Source: Hordeum vulgare subsp. vulgare (Eukaryota > Streptophyta > Magnoliopsida > Poales > Poaceae). Taken from it: a stretch of DNA of 64,000 bases. The stretch is taken from positions 340,426,638 through 340,490,637 of the forward strand of contig NC_058521.1 of NCBI RefSeq assembly GCF_904849725.1, in the 5' to 3' direction. Position 1 is the first letter of the stretch, and each line of letters opens with the position of its first letter. The position numbers and the translations under genes were made by a program. Below, in pieces: positions 1 through 9,809 of the stretch. The notes under the pieces were generated by a model, which made no database searches, had not been told where the DNA came from, and saw only the letters and a program-made list of their open reading frames with translations.

Positions 1-1
1 T

Positions 2-149
2 GTTTTGTGGCGCTGCCGCTTAGGTCATATTGGTGTAAAGCGCATGAAGAAACTCCATGCCGATGGACTTTTGGAGTCACTTGACTTTGATTCACTTGAC
101 ACGTGCGAACCATGCCTCATGGGCAGGATGACTAAAATTCTCCGGAACA
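2..149 (+). pseudogene. Copia pre-integrase zinc-binding segment, frameshifted
   Basis: Reading from base 2 gives a pre-integrase segment with the RLGHIG motif and a downstream CEPC pair, i.e. the HHCC zinc-binding region preceding the integrase core. The usual LWH before RLGHIG reads LWR, so one zinc ligand is probably lost. The frame changes between about 130 and 150, just before the integrase frame begins at 150. Family proteins carry a few extra residues here, so a small deletion is the likely cause. This is the left-truncated end of the polyprotein and not a separate gene. Confidence 0.7.
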
Positions 150-1301
150 ATGGAGCGTGCAAGTGACTTGTTGGAAATCATACATACCGATGTGTGCGGT
201 CCGATGAGCGTAGAGGCACGCGGCGGATATCATTATTTTCTCACCTTCACTGACGATTTGAGTAGATATGGTTATGTCTACTTAATGAAGCACAAGTCTG
301 AAATATTTCAAAAGTTCAAGCAATTTCAGAGTGAAGTTGAAAATCATCGTAACAAGAAGATCAAGTTCCTACGGTCTGATTGTGGGGGTGAATATCTGAG
401 TTTTGAGTTTGGTGCTCACTTAAGACAATGTGGAATTGTTTCACAGTTGACACCGCCTGTAACACCACAGCGTAATGGTGTGTCCGAACGTCGTAATCAT
501 ACTTTATTAGAGATGGTGCGATCTATGATGTCTCTTACCGATTTGCCGTTATCGTTTTGGGGTTATGCATTAGAAACAGCTGCATTCACTTTAAATAGGG
601 CACCATCAAAATCCGTTGAGACGACACCATACGAACTGTGGTATGGCAAAAGGCCAAAGTTGCCGTTTCTTAAAATTTGGCGATGTGATGCTTATGTCAA
701 AAAGCTTCAGCCTGAAAAGCTGGAACCCAAAGCGGAAAAGTGCATCTTCATAGGTTACCCAAAAGAGACAGTTGGGTACACCTTCTATCTCAAATCCGAG
801 GGCAAAGTGTTTGTTGCTAAAAACGGAGCTTTTCTCGGGAAGGAGTTTCTCTCGAGAGAATTGAGTGGGAGGAAGATAGAACTTGATGAGGTTGTCGAAC
901 CTCTCATCCCTCTAGATGGTGGCGCAGGGCAAGGGGAAACCTCTGTCATTGCGACGCCGATTGAGGAGGAAGTTGATGATGATGATCATGAAACTCCGGT
1001 TCAAGTTCCTGTCGAACCACGCAGGTCGACGAGACCACGTGCTGCTCCAAAGTGGTACGGTAATCCCGTCATGTCAATCATGTTGTTAGACAACAATGAA
1101 CCTGCAAATTATGAAGAAGCAATGGTGGGCCCAGATTCCAACAAATGGCTAGAGGCCATGAAGTCCGAGATAGGATCCATGTATGAGAACAAAGTATGGA
1201 CTTTGGAAGTACTACCTGAGGGCCGCAAGGCTATTCAGAACAAATGGATCTTTAAGAAGAACACGGACGCTGACGGCAATGTGACCGTTTATAAAGCTTG
1301 A
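150..1301 (+). pseudogene. Copia integrase and start of reverse transcriptase (polyprotein, part 1)
   Basis: This 383-codon stretch holds the integrase core, which inserts retrotransposon cDNA into the genome. The catalytic triad is present: Asp14 (HTDVCGP), Asp77 (RSDCGGEY) and Glu113 (NGVSERR), with 35 residues between the last two, the DD35E spacing. The C-terminal integrase part and an acidic linker (EEEVDDDDHE) follow. The first reverse-transcriptase residues (KSEIGSMYENKVWTL, then KWIFKKN) come next. The frame ends at TGA 1299-1301, where relatives have arginine before LVAKGF. A CGA-to-TGA change in a CpG is the simplest explanation. The Met at 150 is internal and not a true start. Confidence 0.9.
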
Positions 1302-2666
1302 CTTGTGGCAAAGGGTTTTTCACAAGTTCATGACTACGATGAGACATTCTCACCCGTAGCGATGCTTAAGTCTGTCAGAATCATGTTAGCAATAGCTGCA
1401 TTTTTCGATTATGAAATCTGGCAGATGGATGTCAAAACGGCGTTCCTTAACGGTTTCCTTAAGGAAGAGTTGTATATGATGCAACCCGAAGGTTTTGTCG
1501 ATCCTAAGAATGCTAACAAGGTGTGCAAGCTCCAGCGATCCATTTATGGGCTGGTGCAAGCATCTCGGAGTTGGAACAAACGCTTTGATGAGGTGATCAA
1601 AGCATTTGGGTTTATACAAGTGGTTGGAGAATCTTGTATTTACAAGAAAGTGAGTGGGAGCTCTGTGGCATTTCTAATATTATATGTGGATGACATATTG
1701 CTGATTGGAAACAACGTAGAGTTTTTGGGGAGCATAAAGGATTACTTGAATAAAAGTTTCTCTATGAAGGACCTAGGAGAAGCTGCTTACATTCTAGGCA
1801 TTAAGATCTACAGGGATAGATCGAAACGCCTTATAGGACTTTCACAAAGCACATACCTTGATAAAGTTTTGAAGAGGTTCAAAATGGAACAGTCCAAGAA
1901 AGGGTTCTTGCCAGTTTTACAAGGTACGAGATTGAGTAAGACTCAGTGCCCAGCATCTGATGAGGATAGAGAGCATATGAGCACCGTCCCCTATGCTTCA
2001 GCCATAGGTTCTATCATGTATGCAATGTTGTGCACTAGACCGGACGTAAGCTTCGCCATAAGTATGGCAGGCAGGTTCCAGAGTAATCCAAGAGTGGATC
2101 ACTGGACGGTGGTCAAGAATATCCTGAAGTACCTGAAAAGGACTAAGGAGATGTTTCTCGTGTATGGAGGTGACGAAGAGCTCGTCGTAAAGGGTTACGT
2201 CGATGCAAGCTTTGACACAGATCCGGACGACTCTAAGTTGCAGACCGGATACGTATTTATTCTTAATGGGGGTGCGCTAAGCTGGTGCAGTTCCAAGCAA
2301 AGCGTCGTAGCAGATTCTACATGTGAAGCGGAGTACATGGCTGCCTCGGAGGCGGCTAAGGAGGGTGTCTGGATGAAGCAGTTCATGACGGATCTTGGAG
2401 TAGTGCCAAGCGCACTGAATCCAATAACCTTGTTCTATGACAACACGGGTGCCATTGCCCTAGCAAAGGAACCACGCCTTCACAAGAAGTCCAGACACAT
2501 CAAACGATGCTTCAACCTCATCCGCGACTACGTCGAAGGGGAGGACGTAAATATATGCAAAGTGCACACGGATCTGAATGTAGCAAACCCGCTGACTAAA
2601 CCTCTTCCACGGGCAAAGCATGATCAACACCAGAACTGTATGGGTGTTAGATTTATTACAATGTAA
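1302..2666 (+). pseudogene. Copia reverse transcriptase and RNase H (polyprotein, part 2)
   Basis: This continues the same frame directly after the TGA at 1299. The reverse transcriptase shows the first catalytic block (QMDVKTAFLNG) and the YVDD box (LYVDDILLIGN) with both aspartates. RNase H follows, with VADSTCEAEY, a YDNTGAIALAKEP block and KSRHIKR, ending with the usual KVHTDLNVANPLTKPLP tail. Apart from the upstream nonsense codon this half is uninterrupted to TAA at 2664. The stop lies about 50 bp before the polypurine tract, as normal for the family. The protein would copy element RNA into cDNA in cytoplasmic virus-like particles. Confidence 0.9.
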
Positions 2667-2707
2667 TTCGCATGATGATGTGAGGGCTAGATTATTGACT
2701 CAAGTGC

Positions 2708-2718
2708 AAGTGGGAGAC
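2708..2718 (+). other. Polypurine tract of the Copia element
   Basis: AAGTGGGAGAC lies immediately before the TG of the 3' LTR. This is the usual plus-strand priming site position. Confidence 0.8.
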
Positions 2719-4538
2719 TGTTGGAATTATGCCCTAGAGGCAATAATAAATATAGTTATTATTATAATTCCTGTATCAAGATAATCGTTTATTATCCATG
2801 CTATAATTGTATTGAATGAAGACTTATATACATGTGTGGATACATAGACAAAACACTGTCCCTAGCAAGCCTCTAGTTGGCTAGCCAGTTGATCAAAGAT
2901 AGTCAAAGTCTTCTGATTATGAACAAGGTGTTGTTGCTTGATAACTGGATCACGTCATTAGGAGAATCACGTGATGTACTAGACCCAAACTAATAGACGT
3001 AGCATATTGATCGTGTCATTTTGTTGCTACTGTTTTCTGCGTGTCAAGTATTTGTTCCTATGACCATGAGATCATATAACTCACTGACACCGGAGGAATG
3101 CTTTGTGTGTATCAAACGTCGCAACGTAACTGGGTGACTATAAAGATGCTCTACAGGTATCTCCGAAGGTGTTCGTTGAGTTAGTATGGATCGAGACTGG
3201 GATTTGTCACTCCGTGTGATGGAGAGGTATCTCGGGGCCCACTCGGTAATACAACATCACACACAAGCCTTGCAAGCAATGTCACTTAGTGTAAGTTGCG
3301 GGATCTTGTATTACAGAACGAGTAAAGAGACTTGCCAGTAAACGAGATTGAAATAGGTATGCGGATACTGACGATCGAATCTCGGGCAAGTAACATACCG
3401 AAGGACAAAGGGAATGACATATGGGATTATATGAATCCTTGGCACTGAGGTTCAAACGATAAGATCTTCTTAGAATATGTGGGATCCAATATGGGCATCC
3501 AGGTCCCGCTATTGGATATTGACCGAGGAGTCACTCGGGTCATGTCTACATAGTTCTCGAAACCGCAGGGTCTGCACACTTAAGGTTCGACGTTGTTTTA
3601 TGCGTATTTGAGTTATATGGTTGGTTACCGAATGTTGTTCGGAGTCCCGGATGAGATCACGGACGTCACGAGGGTTTTCGGAATGGTCCGGAAACGAAGA
3701 TTGATATATAGGATGACCTCATTTGATTACCGTAACTTTTTCGGAGTTGCCGGGAATGTACCGGGAATGACGACTGGGTTCCGGGTGTTCACCGGGGGGG
3801 CAACCCACCCCGGGGAAGCCCATAGGCCTTGGGGGTGGCGCACCAGCCCTTAGTGCGCTGGTGGGACAGCCCAAGAAGGCCCTAAGCGCCATAGGAAGAA
3901 AATCAAAGAGAAAAGAAAAAAAAAAGAGGAGGTGGGAAAAAGGGGAAGGACTCCTCCTTCCAAACCTAGTTGGATTCGGTTTGGAAGGGGAGGACTCCCC
4001 CCCTTGGCTCGGCCGACCCCCTTGAGGGTCCTTGGACCCCAAGGCAAGGCTCCCCCTCTTCCCCCTATATATACGGAGGTTTTAGGGCTGATTTGAGACA
4101 ACTTTGCCACGGCAGCCCGACCACATATCTCCACGGTTTTACCTCTAGATCGCGTTTCTGCGGAGCTCGGGCGTAGCCCTGCTGAGATTAGATCACCACC
4201 AACCTCCGGAGCGCCGTCACGCTGCCGGAGAACTCATCTACCTCTCCGTCTCTCTTGCTGGATCAAGAAGGCCGAGATCATCGTCGAGCTGTACGTGTGC
4301 TAAACGCGGAGGTGTCGTCCGTTCGACACTAGATCGTGGGACTGATCGCGGGACGGTTCGCGGGGCGGATCGAGGGACGTGAGGACGTTCCACTACATCA
4401 ACCGCGTTCACTAACGCTTCTGTTGTGCGATCTATAAGGGTACGTAGATCGATTATCCCCTCTCGTAGATGGACATCACCATGATAGGTCTTCGTGTGCG
4501 TAGGAAAATTTTTGTTTCCCATGCGACGTTCCCCAACA
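2719..4538 (+). repeat. 3' LTR of the Copia element (1,820 bp)
   Basis: It begins TGTTGG and ends CCAACA, a perfect short terminal inverted repeat. The length is typical of BARE1/Angela LTRs (about 1.8 kb). A TATA box is visible at 4067-4073. The small ORFs inside it on both strands are not conserved features of the family. Confidence 0.9.
4067..4073 (+). promoter_or_regulatory. LTR TATA box
   Basis: CTATATATAC sits about 470 bp from the LTR end, where transcription starts in BARE1-type LTRs. It would read rightwards out of the element. Confidence 0.6.
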
Positions 4539-4923
4539 GTCGCCACATAGCCGCCCCCTCTGAGTTCGCCAGCCGCCGGTGCCCCTGTCCCCCCTGCAAG
4601 CGGCGCCATCGTCCCTCGCCTCGCTCACGTGGGCTACATCGAACACCCGTCGCGACGCGCCCGTCCTCCCATGGGACCGGCGCTGCCGTCCCCTGCCTCG
4701 CTCACGCCCGTCGCAGCGACAGGAAGCGTGTGGATAAGATAGAAGAAATGATCGCGGAATAATTGTTTACAAATGAAGGAGTGTTTTGCAAACATGAATT
4801 GTTTTCTCACATACCCACTTAAAGTAGGACTGTGTGTTAAATACTCAAAAATGCGGGAAAGTTTTTGCAAAACTGTCATGACGTACGAGAAGAAGCTATC
4901 AGTGCTTTATTATTAGGTAGAGA
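4539..4923 (-). mobile_element. Possible Helitron 5' end fragment (minus strand)
   Basis: Read on the minus strand from 4923, the sequence begins TCTCTACCTAATAATAAAG after a host A. This is a start I associate with a common grass Helitron family. The Copia element would have inserted into it, with the 3' end beyond the window. No 3' terminus (hairpin plus CTAG) can be seen, so the call rests on one end only. The GC-rich ORFs inside were not recognised. Confidence 0.35.
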
Positions 4924-5559
4924 TGGTATGTCGTTAGTAATTTTATAGAAAAGTCCCTCTCGTTTAAGGTATTCAACCATCAGTCATAATTTAAGTGACT
5001 AATATGTCTAACGTTTCATTTTTGTAGAAAAGCCCTCATAGTTTGGTGTATTCATCCCGCGTCCATATGCTTTATTAATCATGATCGGGTCAACACGGCG
5101 GCTGGGGTGCGGTGCAACTGCTTGATGTAGAACGGCGGCGACGGCTAGAGATTGTAGGGGCCGGATCGATGCACGGCAGGGGCTGGGGAGGTGGATCAAA
5201 TGGTGAGCAGTGAGGCGGATCCGAAGGTCGGAGGCGAGGCAGGGTCGTCGATGACGACGAAGGAAGGCTAGAGTGCGAATTCTCTGGAGGATCCATCGCA
5301 TCCATGGTTTCGGCAAAAAGGAGACATGGAGGTAAGGAAGGCAAGATGGGGGAAAGGAGGGGTGGACCATGGATGGGCGCGGAGGCGGAGGGATCCGATG
5401 CGGAGGGGGAGGGATCCGGCGTGGCGGCGCGCGGTCCTTGCACGTGGAGGAGGGCCTCCATGGCTAGCAGGGAGAGCTCCAAGGCCCTGGCGGGTGTCCT
5501 CGTGAGAGAACTTAGGTGTGAGGCCATCGCAACTATGTGGCAGCTTGAGGAAGGGTTGC
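4924..5559. other. No recognisable gene
   Basis: The left part is AT-rich; 5090-5560 is GC-rich with overlapping ORFs on both strands, none resembling a known domain. The GC-rich part may be a captured gene fragment or the 5' part of the next LTR. Confidence 0.4.
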
Positions 5560-6035
5560 TCATAATTGAGAGACGCGAGTTTACCCAAGTTCGGCCCCTC
5601 CGGATGGAGGTAAAAGCCTATGTCCTGCCAGTGTTTCATTAATGAAGATGATGATCTCGATTACAAGGGTGTGGAATCTCTATCTCTAATCTCGAGGGTG
5701 TCTAATCTGTCTATCTCTAATGACTTGAACTTGTGAATCTTTCTCTCTTGGAGCGCCTTAGCCCTCCTTATATAGGTGGAAGGGGTAGGTTTACCTGTAG
5801 AGTCCTACTAGGACTAGGACTAGTCTCTCATGAGTCCTAATCCGGGTCTTGTTTCCTTTGTGAGGGAGTCCTTCCTTTCCTTGGGCCTTCTCTGTGAGCC
5901 GGTCCTTCCATGAGCCGCCTTCTGGGCCGTCGGGTCTTTGTCGTCTGTCTGAGTCGCATGCAGGGTCAGTGAGTCTCCAAGTCCCAACCGGGCCATACTT
6001 CAAGACTAGTTACACCGCGGGGTATATCCCCGACA
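5560..6035 (+). repeat. Left LTR (visible part) of a large non-coding LTR element
   Basis: Bases 5604-6035 align with 12249-12725 in the same orientation. Both copies carry the landmarks GATGGAGGTAAAA, an ATGAAGATGATGATCTCG block and a CTCGAGGGTGT block. Both end in a CGGGGTAT...CCCCGACA terminus. A TATA box (TATATA, 5769-5774) is present here and altered to TGTATA in the other copy. The expected TGTCGGGG start was not found, so the left boundary is uncertain. Confidence 0.6.
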
Positions 6036-6605
6036 TTAGCCCCCTGGTTAGCTTGAATTTCATTCATGGTAAGCTGTTGAAATAATAATAACATATATGT
6101 TAAAGGGCCAGCTTGCTCTATTGGCCGTTTTGATTTAATTAAGTGGCTCCTTGAAAATCCGAGTTTCTTCAAGTCGTCTTCACAATCATCTTGCAAGTAC
6201 GTGTCCTTTGCAATAAAATGCATATGTCATTGATTCAGCCTCCAATGCTTTGGCTTGATGAAAATATTAGACTTGGAATATCCTTCTCGTGTTGAAAATA
6301 TGATGAACGGTGGCTTTGCTAAAAATATTGTGTCATCTCTAACCAGCTTTTAATACTTTCGGCTTGAGGATGTTTTAGAGCTTTCTCAAGTTGCGATCAT
6401 CGAAGTTGCTGGGTTATGGTTGATAATGTCGGGTCATGAAACTGAACCCCAATTGAGTTGATCAAATTATTGGGATTAAAGAAATATGTATAATGTTGAG
6501 CCGGTCTTTCAATGCTTCAACTAGATAAAAATATGTTGAGTTGGTCTTGCTCACAATTGACATCTTGAAAGTGCACTTCAATTTTTTGATATATCCATAT
6601 TACCT

Positions 6606-7380
6606 GTAGCCCACAAGCTCCAAGTTTATCAGTTCGTGATCACTTGGAGATTTGTAATAATATCTTTGACCATGTAGCCCCCAAGTATCAGATTGTCTTG
6701 CCGGCAGCAGCTTGGGACTTGTAACTGTCTTATTCTTTATAAACTCTAGCTGGTGTAGCCCCCAAGGGCCGGCTCATCAGTATGCGATGGACTGGATCTT
6801 CAATTTGGACCTTATAATCTCTTTGAACATCTAAATACTATAGCACCCAAGTGCCGGGTTGTCTTGCCTGCAACAACCTCGGACTTCAGAAATTTTGATC
6901 CGAGTATGTAGCCCCCAAGTGCCGGGTTGATTGCTAGCGGCGACTCGGGACTTACACGTTCTTCTCCTTTGAAAATAAAACATCATATGATGTCGCCTCC
7001 AAGGGTCGGATCATTATGTAATAATGAGCAGGGACTTTGTAGATCTGATTATGTAAACTTGAGAAGCAATATGTAGCCCCCAAGGACTGAGTCATTATAA
7101 AAATGATGAGCCGGTTCTTCCTTGCATCCATACTTGAATAAATAGCTACCTGTAGCCCCCAAGGGTTGGCTTATCTCCTTGAGATAGCCGGGTGTGTTGA
7201 TGATGTGATGGTTTGTAAGAGTAGTTTGCTTTACCCCCAAGTGTCATGGTGCATGCTTGAAGCGACATGGGACTTTCATACTTTGATGTAATCTTGATTT
7301 GAATAATGTAGCCCCTAGGTGCCGGGTCTTGTGCCTGCAGCGACTCAGGATTATTCCTTCCATTGTAGAATAAAATCATA
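6606..7380 (+). repeat. Degenerate tandem repeat, about 78-bp period, ten units
   Basis: The word GTAGCCCCCAAG or a close variant occurs at about 6606, 6674, 6755, 6840, 6908, 6992, 7073, 7152, 7230 and 7308, a spacing of 68-85 bp. Several units continue with GTGCCGGGT and a 'gggactt' block. Divergence between units is high, so the array is old. Confidence 0.6.
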
Positions 7381-8888
7381 TCCACTCTGTGAACTAATGA
7401 TGTCTTTGCGATGAAAGAAATCATTGGTCGTGGTTGCAATGTAACCCGACAAATATATGTGTGAGAAATCCATAAGTGTTGTAATTTACTACAGAGCACA
7501 AGTTGAAGAAATCCAAGAGCTGGTCAATTAGATGACCCGGCATTATATGCGATGGGGCGGCTCTTCGAAAATAATCAATTCTTCCGAGCTAACTTAAAAA
7601 CCCCAATCATTTAACACTTGTTATGATAAACCATGATGAAGATCCAACCATATTAGCTATCAAAGATCTATTTGATCCTACAGAAGTCTATGATTTGACC
7701 CGGTTTAAAGACCGACATGATATGTATGTATGACGCATGATGCAATGCAAGATGATGCATGTATATGATAAAATAGTGTCGGGTTTTCTTTAAATATAAG
7801 ACACCATTCTGAGCTTTATTGCCTTGCAATTTGGATTTTCCCTTTATGAGAAAAAGGACTTCATAGTCGCCATGCTTTGCATGAGCTGGTAAGAATATTG
7901 AATCCTTGCCTGAAAAAAGATAACACCGTATAGGGTATTGAATTGTTATAAATAAGTCGGCTCAGTGAGTCGCGGCGGGTAGACGGGCTTGCAAGGCTCT
8001 AGTCATACCCTAAGAGGTTCGTTCAATAACCTTTATAGTTTAGACTGGCGGATCAGGCTCAAGTCAAGCTTCAGTGAAACAGGTTCTATGAACCCATGGT
8101 TTATCTATTCTCCATATGCTGGCTCTCGTAGTCTCGCTGGACACCTCGATGTTTTAACATTGGCAAGTGAGGGTCCAAAATGGATTCACTCGCCAAGAGT
8201 ACATGGGGCCAACAGGGCGAGTCGCAAAGACATACAGTCCAGTATAACCATTATATAGCGTTCATTTTTCACAAGCCAAGAGGGTAAGAAAGCTGAACTC
8301 AATGAGCTGGAAGCCCCCAAGCGACCTATGATCAGGAAAAAGCCAAGCATAGGATTGCAGAAGACAATGCTATTACTACTAAACAGACTGGGGACTAATA
8401 GCTCCCAAGTAAGCCGGCTTGATTCTTCAAGATCATAAATTGGCGCCTATGTTTGAACCGTGCATCATGGAAACTGGTCCTCTTTGGCTTATCAGTATCC
8501 ATGTTTGAACGATCGCAACATGGCGGCTCATCCTCTTTTATACTAATAGCGTCCATGTTTGAATGACCTCCTTGGCGGCGGCTCATCCTCTTGGGCGGCT
8601 TTTAAATCACCCGCCAATGAGGCAGGGCACCCATGTTTGAATGGTCGCATCATGGCGGCTCGTCCCCTTGGGAGACTTTAAATCTTTTCGCCAATGAGGC
8701 AGTAGCCCCCGGGCCGGCTTAACTTTCCTGTAATGACCCGGGGTTCTTGAGTTATTCAGCCCGGTTGAATCTGTCGAGCCATGCATGTGTAGCCCCCGAG
8801 TCTTAAGTCGACTCAAGAAGGCAGCTTGAGAATCTCCATACTTGATTGTGACATAAACCGGCATAAGGTTGATGGTTGAACGATGGAT

Positions 8889-9191
8889 TTATCCAAACTG
8901 TAGATGACGTAGTGAGCTGATAATCTTGGTGACGCACATCACATGTCTTTGGCAAATATCGTGGCCAAATTGAATGTATATGCCTTTTGGTCCTTGCTTT
9001 ATTCCAGGTAGTCTGGCTCTCATGGCTCCTCCAGGGCCACTTTTCCTTTTCTTTCGTCGCTTGCTTTGAATTGCTCGCTCGATGATGGCCGGCTCAAATT
9101 GTAGCTTCACCAGAGATGTTTCCTTCATGATAAGACCTCCTGTTTTTTTGATATGTTGAAGTAGATAGTATTGGTCAATGCGTCTATCCAT
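8889..9191 (-). CDS. Unrecognised basic ORF inside the LARD-like element
   Basis: This open frame of 100 codons on the minus strand has a basic stretch (QSKRRKKRKSGPGG) followed by a Gly/Pro-rich segment. A second possible start is at 9128. I do not recognise the protein. It lies next to two tandem arrays and has no clear promoter. It may be a fragment of a captured gene, or chance. Confidence 0.2.
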   Translation of the reverse strand: MDRRIDQYYLLQHIKKTGGLIMKETSLVKLQFEPAIIERAIQSKRRKKRKSGPGGAMRARLPGIKQGPKGIYIQFGHDICQRHVMCVTKIISSLRHLQFG

Positions 9192-9320
9192 TGAGCAACC
9201 CAGCGCGAGTGGGAGCTGGCGCGTGTTTTGGCGATGTTGTGTAAGACATGATTGTCATTTTTTCCTTTGCTCCAATCCAATGTTGTTGGAGGAGACTTGC
9301 CGCATGGGAGGTTTGCGTGT

Positions 9321-9615
9321 GTCCATTGGGCGGCTCGTATAGGCGAGCACTGCATCGATATGTTGATGTAGACTGGATCGCAAGGGCGGCGTCTTGCACG
9401 CGTCCATTGGGCAGCTCGTATAGAAAAGCACTGCACCGATATGTTGATGGAAAACAGACCATGGGGACCCCGCTTGCACGCGTCTGTTCGGCGGCTCGTA
9501 CAAGCGAGCACTGCACCGACGGGTTGATGTCGTTCGGACCCCGGGGACGGCGTCTTGCACGCGTCTTGTTGGACGGCTCGCATAGGCAAGCAGTGCACCG
9601 GCGGGTTGAGTTGAA
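9321..9615 (+). repeat. Tandem repeat, four units of 80-81 bp
   Basis: Units begin at 9321, 9402, 9482 and 9563. Each starts GTCCATTGGGCGGCTCGTA or a variant, continues through GAGCACTGCA, CCGAT and GTTGATG blocks, and ends with a CTTGCACGC word that leads into the next unit. The long overlapping ORFs on both strands here are by-products of the repetition. Confidence 0.85.
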
Positions 9616-9667
9616 TGCGAGAGTTGTCTGGCGATTTGGCACAAACTCGAGAACCGGTCGCAACGTT

Positions 9668-9803
9668 GTAAGCATGTCTTAGTCGTGCAGACGTGAGAGT
9701 TGGTCGCGCCATCGTAAGCCATCTTGGTCGCACGGACCTGAGAGTTGGCCGCGTCATAGTAAGCCCTCTTCATCGCGCGGAGGTGAGAGTTGGTCGCGTC
9801 ATT
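9668..9803 (+). repeat. Tandem repeat, three units of 45-46 bp
   Basis: Units start with GTAAGC at 9668, 9714 and 9759, and a final GTAAG lies at 9804. Each contains GAGAGTTGG(T/C)CGCG. The array follows the 81-bp array after a gap of about 50 bp. Confidence 0.8.
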
Positions 9804-9809
9804 GTAAGA

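Larger units (their letters stand above)
1..4538 (+). mobile_element. Ty1/Copia retrotransposon, BARE1/WIS/Angela-like, 5' part outside window
   Basis: The order is pre-integrase zinc motif, integrase, reverse transcriptase, RNase H, polypurine tract and 3' LTR, which is the Copia order. The LTR starts TGTTGGAATTATG and ends CCCCAACA, and its sequence matches my memory of the BARE1/WIS/Angela group of Triticeae. The 5' LTR, gag and protease lie left of the window. The five bases after the element are GTCGC (4539-4543), the expected target duplication, but its partner is not visible. The element is dead: a frameshift near 130-150 and a nonsense codon at 1299 break the polyprotein. Confidence 0.9.

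Noticed and set aside
5090..5642. Several 110-157 codon ORFs on both strands
   Set aside because: They overlap each other in GC-rich sequence, are of low complexity (Ser/Pro/Arg), and partly cover a repeated LTR end.
9125..9773. Four long overlapping ORFs on both strands (144-210 codons)
   Set aside because: They coincide with the 81-bp and 46-bp tandem arrays and have repeat-like peptide composition.
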